Source of the DNA: Membranipora membranacea
Taxonomy: Eukaryota; Bryozoa; Gymnolaemata; Cheilostomatida; Membraniporidae
DNA: 64,000 bases
NCBI GenBank assembly: GCA_914767715.1
Contig: OU612065.1
Location: 36,210,001-36,274,000 of the forward strand
Direction: 5' to 3'
The position numbers were made by a program, and so were the translations under genes. Positions 26,501 through 41,500 of this stretch are shown here, in pieces. The notes beneath the pieces were generated by a model that made no database searches, was not told where the DNA came from, and was given only the letters and a program-made list of their open reading frames with translations. Every line of letters starts with the position of its first letter. Within the stretch, counting starts at the first letter, position 1.

Positions 26501-29500
26501 TATGTGAACACTATGATTCCATTATCCTCAATAATAGTTTTTACTTCAGTGCCTTCATCAGTGATGAAATGAATCTTCATGTGATTTTAGATATGTCAAA
26601 GGTTGTTTACAATGTGTTTATGATATCATATCAGTTAAAACTTTGATACTGGTAGGTATAAAACAATGTAAACAAATTTCTGTCTTAATATTTGGCATCC
26701 TGTATGAGTTTCTGATAAAAGAGTTGCACTGGTTCAGAATTTAAGTATGAATATTGAGAAAATAGGTAAGCAGTATTTTCAAACCTATTGCACACCAAAA
26801 ATCCAGGATAAAAAGTGGGAAGCAGTCTCTCTCTATTAACCTGGGTAAATCAGTGAAACCCTATCCTGATCTTTGTCAATTAAAAATAAACAAATGAGGA
26901 GGATTTTTGTCTTTTGTTTTCTTTCATTATTTAATTTCTTTGCTGGTGAACATTTGCCTGATCAGCTGTCTTCAGGACACCTACTTTTATCATATATTTG
27001 CTTGTTACCATATTAATCAAAGAATTTAGAAATTGTCAATTAGTAGGAAAGGGATTTTTTCTCGTATATCTTTCAGTGTGCGTGCTAATGCAATATCAAG
27101 ACAAAATATCCTAAACTCCTTGCACTGACTCCGATCAACGCAAACATCATCTCTTTACCGTTACATTTGAGATCTAAAGAGAAGTTCAGTTCATTCGAAA
27201 CTTTACTATTCAACCATATATTATCGACTTGACCAACGTCATTGATGATATTATATCCTTTCTGTTTCTCTTTTTTTGTTTTAAAATATTTTTTTCTGGT
27301 ACTGAGTGCAAAACATTTCGAATGAGATGACTTTGGTTGCCAATAAAAAGTATGTATATCTCATCAGAAACCAATGAGATAACAGTGTCCTTACCAAACA
27401 AAGCTTGTCAATACAGGCTAGAGTTGATGTAAAACATAATTTGAATTTGTATGCTTGCTTTTAAAGGACACAGTGAGGCGGCTTGGGGGCAAGGGGTAAC
27501 CTCTAGAGATTGAATCCACTTTATTTGGAAACATAGGTATTCACTTATAAGTCAGGCAAGGTAGTAGAGTAATGTGTAGTTGTGTGTTGATTTCATTGCT
27601 CGAGAAGTATCTAACCCCTTGAGATAATGCTGCCAATCTGAGGGTTCCGATGGTCTTATGCTTATATTTTCTTTCTGGTGGAAACTACCAGTTGTATTGG
27701 TCTTCAGGACGGGGCGTTAGCATAAATTTATGTTTTTGTGTGCTTTTATTCCAGTTTGAAACTGTAACAACTGTTACAAAAAAATTATCCATTAATAATC
27801 AATTGCACTCAGAAATGATGGTGGTGAAATATTCACCTCAAAATAGACAAAAAATGAACGCAGTGAACATCAAATAACTCGTAACTTAATGTATTAGATA
27901 AAAATTATAATTTTTTTTTTTACAAAGTTTCCCAAAATTGATACTTCTTATAATTGAGATTACTTACAAATTTAGCAGTAGGAAACCAGATAATATACAC
28001 ATCGGATCATATATACTTATAAACTTATATTTGTGTATAAGAGAGCATAAAACATCTTAACCTCACCTAGTTATTCTCCTTGTTGCAGCATGAGAACACT
28101 AACCAGCATAGAGGAAATGAATATATCCTGGAATAGGAATCTGAAATCCTTACCAGACTGGATTGGAGAACTTAGGAGTCTTAAGAAGCTACATATGTCT
28201 GTATGTGGCCTCACTCACCTGCCTGACAGGTATGTAAATATTATGATTTCATTTTTCTCATTAATAATTCTTACATCAGTGCCTTCATCAGTGATAAAAT
28301 GACTCTTCATGTGATTTTAGATCTGTCAAAGGTAGTTTACAATGTGTTTATAATATCTGATCAGTTAAAACTTTGATACTGGTAGGTATAAAACGATATA
28401 AAATAATTTCTGTCTTAATATTTGGCATCCTGTATTTTCCGATAAAAGAGTTGCACTGGTTCAGAATATAGGTATCAAAATTGAGAAAATTGTAAGCAGT
28501 ATTTTTATTCCTATGACACACCAAAAATTCGGCATAAAAAAGTAGGAAGCAGTTTCTCTCTATTAACCTGGGTAAATCAGTGAAACCTTATCCTGATCTT
28601 TCACAATTAAAAAGAAACGAAGGAAGAGGATTTTTGTCTTTTGATTTTTTTTATTATTTAATTTCTTTGCTGGTGAAAATTTGCCTGATCAGTTGTCTTC
28701 AGGACACCTACTTTTATCATATATTTGCTTGTTACCATATTATTCAAAGAATTTAGAAATTGTCAATTAGTTGGAAAGGGATTTTTTCTCTATACTATTA
28801 CTATCAATTATTACTATCAATCATTCTATCATACTATCATTCTATCAATCATTACTATCATCAATCATTACTATCAATCATCTTGATTAATCTGGACACC
28901 TCAGTTTTTGGTACAGCTTTGTTGACATCAGGTGGCTGCTCCATTGTTACCATCTTGTTCCCTTTGGCATTTAAACTTGTGTCGTTCATTCTGTGACATG
29001 ATCACAGAGCAACGATTCCATTAAACATTTAATCTTTCAGTGTGCGTGCTAATGCAATATCAAGACAAATATCCTAAACTCCTTGCACTGACTCCGATCA
29101 ACGCAAACATCATCTCTTTACCGTTACATTTGAGATCTAAAGAGAAGTTCAGTTCATTCAAAACTTTACTATTCAACCATATATTATCGACTTGACCAAC
29201 ATCATTGATGATTATTATTTCCATTCTGTTTCTCTTTTTTTTTTTTTAATATTTACTTTTCTGGCACTCAGTGCAAAACATTTCGAATGAGATGACTTCG
29301 GTTGCCAATAAATAGTATATATATCTCATCAGAAACCAATGAGATAACAGTGTCCTTACCAAAAAAAGCTTGTCAATACAGGCTAGAGTTGATGTAAAAC
29401 ATAATTTGAATTTGTATGCCTGCTTTTAAAAGACCCAGCGAGGCCGCTTGGGGGCAAGGGGTAACCTCTAGAGATTTAATCCACTTCATTTGGAAACATA

Positions 29501-32500
29501 GGTATTCACTTATAAGTCAGGCAAATTAGTAGAGTATTGTGTAGTTGTGTGTTGTTTCATTGCTCGAGAAGTATCTATCCCCTTGAGTTAACCCTGCCAA
29601 TCCGAGGGTGCGGATGGTCTTATGCTTAAATTTACTTTCTGGTGGAAACTACCAGTTGTGTTGGTATTTGGGACGGGGCGTTAGCATTAATTCATGTTTT
29701 TGTGTGATTTTAACCCAGTTTGAAACTGTAACGACTGTGACAAAAAATTATCCTCAAATAATCAATTGCACTCAGAAATGATGGTGGTGAAATATTCACT
29801 TCAAAATAGACAAAAAATGAGCGCAGTCGACATCAAATAACTCGTAACTTGGTATATATACACATCGGGTTATATTATGTACTTATAAACTTATATTTGT
29901 GTATAAGAGAGCATAAACCATCTTAACCTCACTTAGTTATACTCCTTGTTGCAGTATGAGAACACTTACCAGTATAGAGGAAGTGAATATATCTGGGAAT
30001 GAGGAACTGATATCCTTACCAGACTGGATTGGAGAACTCACGAGTCTTAAGAGGCTATATGTGCCTAGTTGTGGCCTCACTCACCTGCCTGACAGGTATG
30101 TAAATATTATGATTTCATTTTTCTCAATAATAATTCTTACATCAGTGCCTTCATCAGTGATAAAATGACTCTTCACGTGACTTTAGATCTGTCAAAGGTA
30201 GTTTACAATGTGTTTATAATATCTGATCAGTTAAAACTTTGATAATGGTAGGTATAAAACGATGTAAAAAAAATTATGTCTTAATAGTTGGCATCCTGTA
30301 TGAGTTTCTGATAAAAGAGTTGCACTGGTTCAGAATATGAGTATGAATATTGAGAAAATGGTAAGCAGTATTTTCATTCCTATTACACGCCAAAAATTCG
30401 GCATAAGAAGTAGGAAGCAGTTTCTCACTATTAACCTGGGTAAATCAGTGTAACCTTATCCTGATCTTTCACAATTAAAAAAAAACAAAGGAGGAGGATT
30501 TTTGTCTTTTGTTTTTTTTATTATTTAATTTCTTTGCTGGTTAACATTTGCCTGGTCAGTTGTCTTCAGGACACCTACTTTTATCATATATTTGCTTGTT
30601 ACCGTATTAATCAAAGACTTTAGAAATTGTCAATTAGTTGGAAAGGGATTTTTTCTCGTATAACTTTCAGTGTGCGTGCTAATGCAATATCAAGACAAAT
30701 ATCCTAAACTCCTTGCACTGACTCTGATCAACGCAAACATCATCTCTTTACCGTTACATTCGAGATCTAAAGAGAAGTTCAGTTCATTCAAAACTTTACT
30801 ATTCAACCATATATTATCAACTTGACCAACATCATTAATGATTATTATTTCCATTCTGTTTCTGTTTTTCTTTTTTTAATATTTATTTTTCTGGCACTCA
30901 GTGCAAAACATTTCGAATGAGATGACTTCGGTTGCCAATAAATAGTATATATATCTCATCAGAAACCAATGAGATAACAGTGTCCTTACCAAAAAAAGCT
31001 TGTCAATACAGGCTAGAGTTGATGTAAAACATAATTTGAATTTGTATGCCTGCTTTTAAAAGACCCAGTGAGGCCGCTTGGGGGCAAGGGGTAACCTCTA
31101 GAGATTTAATCCACTTCATTTGGAAACATAGGTATTCACTTATAAGTCAGGCAAATTAGTAGAGTATTGTGTAGTTGTGTGTTGTTTCATTGCTCGAGAA
31201 GTATCTATCCCCTTGAGTTAATCCTGCCAATCCGAGGGTGCGGACGGTCTTATGCTTAAATTTACTTTCTGGTGGAAACTACCATTTGTGTTGGTATTTG
31301 GGACGGGGCGTTAGCATGAATTTATGTTTTTGTGTGATTTTACCCCAGTTTGAAACTGTAACAACTGTTACAAAAAAATTATCCTTAAATAATTGCAGTC
31401 AACACCAAATAACTCGTAACTTAATGTATTAGATAGGAATTATATTTGTTTTTTTTACAAAATTTACCAAAATTGATACTTCTTATAATTGAGATTATTT
31501 ACAAATTTAGCAGTAGGAAACCAGATAATATACACATCGGATTATATTATATACTTATAAACTTATATTTGTGTATAAGAGAGCATAAACCATCTTAACC
31601 TCACTAAGTTATTCTCCTTGTTGCAGTATCAGAACACTAACCAGTATAGAGGAAGTGAATATATCTAGGAATAGGAATCTGAAATCCTTACCAGACTTGA
31701 TTGGAGAACTCACGAGTCTTAAGAAGCTATATGTGTCCGATTGTGGCCTCACTCACCTGCCTGACAGGTATGTAAATATTATGATTTCATTTTTCTCAAT
31801 AATAATTCTTACATCAGTGCCTTCATCAGTGATAAAATGACTCTTCACGTGACTTTAGATCTGTCAAAGGTAGTTTACAATGTGTTTATAATATCTGATC
31901 AGTTAAAACTTTGATACTGGTAGGTATAAAACGATGTAAAAAAAATTATGTCTTAATAGTTGGCATCCTGTATGAGTTTCTGGTAAAAGAGTTGCACCGG
32001 TTCAGAATATGAGTATGAATATTGAGAAAATGGTAAGCAGTATTTTCATTCCTATTACACGCCAAAAATTGGGCATAAAAAGTAGGAAGCAGTTTCTCAC
32101 TATTAACCTGGGTAAATCAGTGTAACCTTATCCTGATCTTTCACAATTAAAAAAAACAAAGGAGGAGGATTTTTGTCTCTTGTTTTTTTTATTATTTAAT
32201 TTCTTTGCTGGTGAACATTTGCCTGGTCAGTTGTCTTCAGGACACCTACTTTTATCATATATTTGCTTGTTACCGTATTAATCAAAGACTTTAGAAATTG
32301 TCAATTAGTTGGAAAGGGATTTTTTCTCGTATAACTTTCAGTGTGCGTGCTAATGCAATATCAAGACAAATATCCTTAACTCCTTGCACTGACTCCGATC
32401 AACGCAAACATCATCTCTTTACCGTTACATTCGAGATCTAAAGAGAAGTTCAGTTCATTCAAAACTTTACTATTCAACCATATATTATCAACTTGACCAA

Positions 32501-35500
32501 CATCATTGATGATTATTATTTCCATTCTGTTTCTCTTTTTCTTTTTTTAATATTTATTTTTCTGGCACTGAGTGCAAAACATTTCGAATGAGATGACTTC
32601 GGTTGCCAATAAATAGTATATATATCTCATCAGAAACCAATGAGATAACAGTGTCCTTACCAAAAAAAGCTTGTCAATACAGGCTAGAGTTGATGTAAAA
32701 CATAATTTGAATTTGTATGCCTGCTTTTAAAAGACCCAGTGAGGCCGCTTGGGGGCAAGGGGTAACCTCTAGAGATTTAATCCACTTCATTTGGAAACAT
32801 AGGTATTCACTTATAAGTCAGGCAAATTAGTAGAGTATTGTGTAGTTGTGTGTTGTTTCATTGCTCGAGAAGTATCTATCCCCTTGAGTTTATCCTGCCA
32901 ATCCGAGGGTGCGGACGGTCTTATGCTTAAATTTACTTTCTGGTGGAAACTACCATTTGTGTTGGTATTTGGGACGGGGCGTTAGCATGAATTTATGTTT
33001 TTGTGTGATTTTACCCCAGTTTGAAACTGTAACAACTGTTACAAAAAAATTATCCTTAAATAATTGCAGTCAACACCAAATAACTCGTAACTTAATGTAT
33101 TAGATAGGAATTATATTTGTTTTTTTTACAAAATTTACCAAAATTGATACTTCTTATAATTGAGATTATTTACAAATTTAGCAGTAGGAAACCAGATAAT
33201 ATACACATCGGATTATATTATATACTTATAAACTTATATTTGTGTATAAGAGAGCATAAACCATCTTAACCTCACTAAGTTATTCTCCTTGTTGCAGTAT
33301 CAGAACACTAACCAGTATAGAGGAAGTGAATATATCTAGGAATAGGAATCTGAAATCCTTACCAGACTTGATTGGAGAACTCACGAGTCTTAAGAAGCTA
33401 TATGTGTCCGAGTGTGGCCTCACTCACCTGCCTGACAGGTATGTAAATATTATGATTTCATTTTTCTCAATAATAATTCTTACATCAGTGCCTTCATAAG
33501 TGATAAAATGACTCTTCACGTGACTTTAGATCTGTCAAAGGTAGTTTACAATGTGTTTATAATATCTGATCAGTTAAAACTTTGATACTGGTAGGTATAA
33601 AACGATGTAAAAAAATTATGTCTTAATAGTTGGCATCCTGTATGAGTTTCTGGTAAAAGAGTTGCACCGGTTCAGAATATGAGTATGAATATTGAGAAAA
33701 TAGTAAGCAGTATTTTCAATCCTATTACACGCCAAAAATTCGGCATAAGAAGTAGGAAGCAGTTTCTCTCTATTAACCTGGGTAAATCAGTGTAACCTTA
33801 TCCTGATCTTTCACAATTAAAAAAAAACAAAGGAGGAGGATTTTTGTCTTTTGTTTTTTTTTATTTTTTAATTTCTTTGCTGGTGAACATTTGCCTGATC
33901 AGTTGTCTTCAGGACACCTACTTTTATCATATATTTGCTTGTTACCATATTAATCAAAGACTTTAGAAATTGTCAATTAGTTGGAAAGGGATTTTTTCTC
34001 GTATATCTTTCAGTGTGCGTGCTAATGCAATATCAAGACAAATATCCCAAACTCCTTGCACTGACTCCGATCAACGCAAACATCATCTCTTTACCGTTAC
34101 ATTCGAGATCTAAAGAGAAGTTCAGTTCATTCAAAACTTTACTATTCAACCATATATTATCGACTTGACCAACACCATTGATGATTATTATTTCCATTCT
34201 GTTTCTCTTTTTTTTCTTTTAAAATTTTTTTTTCTTGCACTGAGTGCAAAACATTTCGAATGAGATGACTTTGGTTGCCAATAAAAAGTATGTATATCTC
34301 ATCAGAAACCAATGAGATAACAGTGTCCTTACCAAAAAAAGCTTGTCAATACAGGCTAGAGTTGATGTAAAATATAATTTGAATTTGTATGCCTGATTTT
34401 AAAAGACCCAGTGAGGCGGCTTGGCGGCAAGGGGTAACCTCTAGAGATTGAATCCACTTCATTTGGAAACATAGGTATTCACTTATAAGTCAGGCAAGGT
34501 AGTAGAGTAATGTGTAGTTGTGTGTTCATTTCATTGCTCGAGAAGTATCTATCCCCCTGAGTTAATGCTGCCAATCCAAGGGTGCGGATGGTCTTATGCT
34601 TAAATTTTCTTTCTGGTGGAAACTACCAGTTGTGTTGGTCTTTAGGACGGGGCGTTAGCATAAAATTATGTTTTTGTGTGCTTTTATTCCAGTTTGAAAC
34701 TGTAACAACTTTTTTCAAAATAATTATCCTTTAATAATCAATTGCACTCAGAAATGATGGTGGTGAAATATTCACCTCAAAATAGACAAAAAATGAACGC
34801 AGTCAACACCAAATAACTCGTAACTTAATGTATTAGATAGGAATTATATTTGTTTTTTTTACAAAATTTACCAAAATTGATACTTCTTATAATTGAGATT
34901 ACTTACAAATTTAGCAGTAGGAAACCAGATAATATACACATCGGATCATATATCCTTATAAACTTATATTTGTGTATAAGGGAGCATAAACCATCTTAAC
35001 CTCACTAAGTTATTCTCCTTGTTGCAGTATCAGAACACTAACCAGTATAGAGGAAGTGAATATATCTAGGAATGGGAATCTGAAATCCATACCAGACTGG
35101 ATTGGAGAACTCACGAGTCTTAAGAAGCTATATGTGTCTGATTGTGGCCTCACTCACCTGCCTAACAGGTATGTAAATATTATGATTTCATTTTTCTCAA
35201 TAATAATTCTTACATCAATGTCTTCATTAGTGATCAAATCACTCTAAATGTGATTTCAGATCTGACAAAAAGGTAGTTTACAATATGTTCATAATATCAT
35301 TTAAAACTTTGATACTGGTAGGTATAAAACTATGTAAAAACCTTTCTGTCTTAATACTTGGCATCCTGTATGAGTTTCCGTTAAAAGAGTTGCACTGGTT
35401 CAGAATATGAGTATCATATTCTGATAAAATTGTAAGCAGTATTTTCATTCCTATAACACATTAAAAATTTGGTATAGGAAAAGTAGGAAGCAGTTTCTCT

Positions 35501-38500
35501 ATATATCTCTGGGTAAAGCAGTATAACCTTGTACTGAGCCTACCATAGATATAATGAGTGTTCTAATGCCACTATAGGTCGCAGCTAAAATATGTACGTA
35601 AATTCTCATAATGCTCCACTAAACCAGATAAACCTGACAGTCCAACTCTAGAATTAAATGGTGTGGAAATAGATTGTTGTGACAATGTTAGATATTTGGG
35701 AGTACTTGATTCTTCCTTCTTATTCCGTGTGATACCCTTATCATTTGGCATGTCATACTGTTTGAAAAACTTCTTCTTTCTTACTCTTAGCTCATGGGCA
35801 CCTGGGACTTACATGCCTTACTTTACCAATGTCCAGTATCAACCGCGTGTTTTTGGGGTGGTTGATACTGGACATTGGCAAAATAAGGCATGTAAGTCCA
35901 AGGGGCCCATGGCTTAGCTAGTAGAGACTACCTGGAGTTAGTAGATTTTTTTTAATTCAGTATTGTGATCTACAGGCATCGACACACAGACATCAATTTA
36001 GTCTATTAGTCATGTTGTGATCACATGATCTGTAGACCATAGAATAAAATCGGACAACTCTTATTCTATTCCGAATTCACAACTATTGCAATTTATTTTT
36101 GAGTTGCCCTCTTTTTCCAAATGGATTTAACCTGGCTGTCCCCCCTCCCCATCCGCCAACCCCAAACAGCCTGCCAAGGCTTCCCTTTGTGGATCAGAAA
36201 GATTATGGGAGAGTAATCTCTAACTCTTATTGGACTGGATTATTACAAGTTAACAATAATTAAATGTTTTAAATCTCCAGCATGTTCATAACGAGGGATC
36301 AGTTCTCAACTACAGTAGTATATAAAACAGTAGTTTTTTGAGGCGGTCACAATGGTGATGATGTACATTACACAAAGTTGTACCATAGGCAGCAAATTGC
36401 CAAAAACGCTGCCGAAAATGGGCAAAATTTTGTTTTGGTTATAACTAATTCTTATTGGACAGCATTACAACTCTGATAAATTTGGAGATTAAGATATTTG
36501 AGAATCACAAGAGACATTACCTGATGGTATCGGGGGGGGGGGGGGGGGGGGGGGGGGGGAATCAAGAGTCTCAGCGAGTTATCTATAGTTGAGTGTCTTA
36601 TCAGACACCTACCTGAGAGGTAATTATATACTGAGTCACTCGGGACTATGATGACTGTATGTGGATATTCTTAGTTCAGATCAGCATACTTTTCTACACA
36701 CAAATCCCTGTCTTTGTAATCTGATAGAGTTTATGTTGAGGCTGGGCAACATCAAAAGATATTTTTACCTCAATCCAGGTTAATAGAATACCAATTGCTG
36801 TTCAAATACTGACTAGTCAAAATAAGTCGGAAGTATATTTAATAAAAATATTGATTGCACTGCTTGTTAGATTTTGGCAAAATTTTAAATCTAAGCTTAT
36901 CTGGAAGATTTCAAGAATCAAAACTTGGTAATTTTTCAATCCCAGACGTCGAACATGCCTCTCCCGCACCCTCCCATGTGCCAAGCACTTGCTGCCCTAA
37001 ATAACTGCCAAGTTGTCTAGAACCCCAACAAAATCTAGTATTTATCAACAAAATTAGTTGGGAGCCCTGGGCATGAATGGTACATTTCACATCCATGACA
37101 CAATAACCATATGAAACCAAGGAGTCCTTTCTCCTCTTCCCTATTACTTGCATTTTATTGCCGAGCTTCCCTTCACTCAATCCTGCTTTGCGAATTCATT
37201 GTGTCACTACTGGGATATTAACCAGTAACCTGCTAAACATTTACTATTACTCAATATGGGCATTCATATTAATAGTGCCATTTTTTAACCCTGTTTTTGC
37301 ATGCAAGGCAACTTCATTATTTTTAGCAGAGTACGTTAACCAGCAACTTTTTTCTCTCAACTTTTGCAGTTAGTGATAGATACCAATCAGTCAATCAAAA
37401 CTCCACGCTGCAACCAGCTGTGTAATGAATAGATGATGAATAAATAGCATTGAAAATAGAATATTAATTAGTTTGATTAGAAGTGCTGATAATACCACAA
37501 TATAGAAAACATAGCCTTTATTCTGGACAGACAGGTTTCTGGGAGATTATGAAGTAAAAACATCTATCAATCATCATTCTATCTCCTTGTTACAGCATGA
37601 GAACACTAACCAGCATAGAGGAAGTGAATATATCTGGTAATGAGCTGGAATCCTTACCAGACTGGATTGGAGAACTCACGAGTCTTAAGAAGCTAGATGT
37701 GTTTCAGTGTTGCCTCACTCACCTACCTAACAGGTATGTGAACACTATGATTCCATCATTCTCAATTATAGTTTTTACTTCAGTGTCTTTATTAGTGACT
37801 CTAAATGCAATTTTCGATCACTCATCTTGTACTTTTAATACAATATTGGCTTCAATTAGCATGCCTGAAACCCAGCAGCAATATGATAATAGGATATGAT
37901 ATTAACTAATTCACTCACACACCTGCCTGATAGGTATGTACACATCATGATTTCATTAATATCAATTATACTTCTTACATCAATGTCTTCATTAGTGATC
38001 AAGTGTCTACAAATACAATTTTAGATCTATCAAAGGTAGTTTACAGTTGTTCAAAAAGGTTATGTCTTTATAATGGCATATCATTTAAAACTTTGATACT
38101 GGTAGGTATAAAACTATGTAAAAATCTTTCTGTTTTAATATCTGGTATCCTGTATGAGTTTCTGATAAAAGGGTTGCACTTGTCCGGAATATAAGTAACA
38201 AAATTCATAAAAATTGTAAGCAGTATTTTCAATCCTATTACACACCAAAAATTTGGCATAACAAAGTAGGAAGCAGGTTCTGTCTATTAACCTGGTTAAA
38301 ACAGTAAAACCTTGTTTTTTGTTTTATTTTTTTCTTTAATTCTTTTTTATTATTTAATGTCTCTGCCGTGAAACTCTTTGTAATGACAACAGTGTCCTGT
38401 GCGTCACAAATAAACCATCAAAGTTCGTTCGAAGGAAAAATTGCTTAGTTAAGGGTAGAAATTATTTTGTTTCTTCTAAATATTGATGCTAGTCATCGGA

Positions 38501-41500
38501 TATTTACAGGCAATATTTGCCTGGTACACATATTATGTGAGGTTTTACTGCCCAATGCATATTTATGAAAAGTGACGCACGGGACAAAAAGCAATAATGT
38601 CACATTTAATGAGACAAAATGTTTTCATTGTCCAGTAAACACTACCGATATCCCACAACAGGCCCAATCCTATCACAAAATATATTTGAAAAGAGTTTGT
38701 TTGCTCCATTCAGCCTTGGATGTGAGATCTAATGAAAAAAAACAGGGTGTTTTATTAGGCTTAAAATTGTTGCCATAAAGCTACTATCAAATTTATTTAA
38801 TTTTGTTCAGTTTCCATAATTTGTCGCAAAGAATATGGTAGAACTCTCAACCAGTCAAAAATAGATATGATTTTCTAGTTTTATTTTTGTATTTATCAGT
38901 ATGACAAATATAATAATAATTTACTGTTCTGTTCCGCGTCCTGTGCGTCACAGCTGGCAGATCGATAGGGTGATATATTACGATAAACACAATAAGATTA
39001 GATAAATTTGTGTTACACCACATACTTCAAATTCCATACATCCACATCATTTGAAATAAAAATATCAATCTCACTGTACCTTAACTTCAGTAGTAATAAT
39101 ACAAAGTCAGCATTTTTTGTAAGATTTCTGTCCCGTGTGTCACAATATAATTTCACTTTAGCCATAATCCTAAATTTTGTGGCAAATATTCTGTTGGAAG
39201 TTGTTTCCAATGCATAACAGCTTAGATGCTTGTATTAGCCTAATGTTTCCTTTAAGTTTTACGGTTGTAAACAGAACCAAACATTCTTTCCCAGGCGTCA
39301 CAGGTTGGAGGCAACTTTCGCGGCTAATCATGGCTATCACAAAATGATGCGGAATTCTTTTGTTGTAGCATTTTCACATCCTCATTAGAATGAATCAAAG
39401 GTTTTATTTCACAGCATCTCTATTTCAGAAGAGACCATAATTTTTCAAAGTATCACCATATCTTATGAGTTTTCTGGTCCTGTGCATCACAACACTTAAA
39501 AGGCTCTGTAAACTTGCAAAAAAAAAGTTGTTTTTGAGTATGCATATGGGTGGAACAGATGTAGCACAGTTAACGCTTTCCTCATTATGCATATACTAAA
39601 CATACAACATGGACCTGATGTTGCGAATGTGCTGTCTGTCACACCCTCTTAAAATTGGCCTGGCCCATTTTAGATAAGTCAAAGGTAGTTTACAATTATT
39701 CAAAAGGCTATTTGTTTATAATATCATTTAAAACTTTGATACTGGTAGGTATAAAACTATGTAAAAATATTTCTGTCCTAATATTTGGCATCCTGTGTGA
39801 GTTTCTAATAAAAGAGTAAAGACTAAAATTGTAAGCACTATTTTCAATCCTATTACACACCAAAAATTCGCCATATAAAGTAGGAAGCGGTTTCTCTCTA
39901 TTACCCTGGGTAAAGCAGTAAAATCTTGTCCTGAGCTTTCTATAGATATAATGAGTGTTCTAATGCCACTTTAGTTCATAGCTAAAATATGTACCTTAAT
40001 AATTAAAATGCTTCACTTTCTCAAAAGGTTTGCTTTTTATAAAAAAGATAATCATAAATAGCATATGTTCCGCTATAAAGATCAGCACCATCTCCTTTGT
40101 TATCTTAGCATTGATTGTTAACTGATCTGCACTGGTCTGAAAGCTGTTTGGCTACATCAAAATAAATTTCTTCAAATCTTTTTAAGTCCCACAATAGCCC
40201 TGTCATCAGATAATACAAAAATTTGACATTGTCATGTCCTGAGCAAATTAAATCTGTGTATATAAAAAAAGCACTGGAGATAAAACACACAAATATCCTA
40301 AACGCCTTGCATTGACTTCGATCAGCGCAAACATCCTCTGCATCAGAAACCAATGGGATAACAGTGTCCTCTTAATGAAGAGAGGAAGCCTGTTGAGAGC
40401 CAGAATACAACAATATAATATTGATTTTTCTCATTGCCTTTTTTATATGGATTGTTACAATTCACACCATTCTTACGGCCAACTTCTTATTTGCCTAGAA
40501 AGTAAGAACACTACTTCATGCAGCTCACAGACTTAATTCTGCATTAGGAACCTTCTAGTGTTTACCCTAATATTCATACCAGAACTGCAAAGGTTCATTG
40601 AAAATTAATAATATTTGATTCCTGAATATCACCCCTGATGCATGCACCTGTGCATTGTAATTTCATTTGTGCGTCATCCATTATTGTATGACTGCGCCTA
40701 TTACAGAATTAGTTGAGAGTATCCTTAGCAGTAGGAAACCAGATAATATACACATCGGATCATATATACTTATAAACTTATATTTGTGTATAAGAGAGCA
40801 TAAACCATCTTAACCTCACCTAGATATTCTACTTGTTGCAGTATGAGAACACTAACCAGTATAGAGGAAGTGAATATATCTGGGAATAAGAAACTGAGAT
40901 CCTTACCAGACTGGATTGGAGATCTCACGAGTCTTAAGAAGCTAGATGTGTCCAGATGTCGCCTCACTCACCTGCCTGACAGGTATGTAAATATTATGAT
41001 TTCATTTTTCTCAGCAATAATTCTTACATCAGTGTCTTCATCAGTGATAAAATGACTCTTCATGTGATTTTAGATATGTCAAAGGTAGTTTACAATGTGT
41101 TTATAATATCATATCAGTTAAATATTTGATACTGGTAGGTTTAAAACGATGTAAAAAAATTTCTGTGTTGATATTTGGCATCCTGTATGAGTTTCTGATA
41201 AAAGAGTTGCGCTGGTTCAGAATATGAGTATGAATATTGAGAAAATAGTAAGCAGTATTTTCAATCCTATTACACACCAAAAATTCAGCATAAAAGTAGG
41301 AAGCAGTTTCTCTCTATTAACCTGGGTAAATCAGTGAAACCTTATCCTGATCTTTCACAATTAAAAAGAAACAAAGGAGGAGGGTTTTTGTCTTCTTTCT
41401 TTTTATTAATTGATTTTTTTGCCGGTGAACATTTGCCTGATCAGTTGTCTTCAGGACACCTACTTTTATCATATATTTGCTTGTTACAATATTAATCAAA

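Noticed and set aside
27061-34168. Repeated frame with KYPKLLALTPINANI in the introns of the LRR array
   Set aside because: It recurs in each duplication unit, but a 1-nt indel in the copy at 27061 and the lack of a recognisable domain suggest it is a passenger retroelement scrap.
36911-37180. Conserved 80-89 codon minus-strand frame, repeated at 43532-43774
   Set aside because: The conservation is explained by the recent duplication of that intronic block; no domain is recognisable.
40105-40353. 82-codon minus-strand frame repeated at 46758-47006
   Set aside because: Same reason: both lie in the 2.4-kb segmental duplication, and no family match or coding signal beyond that is visible.
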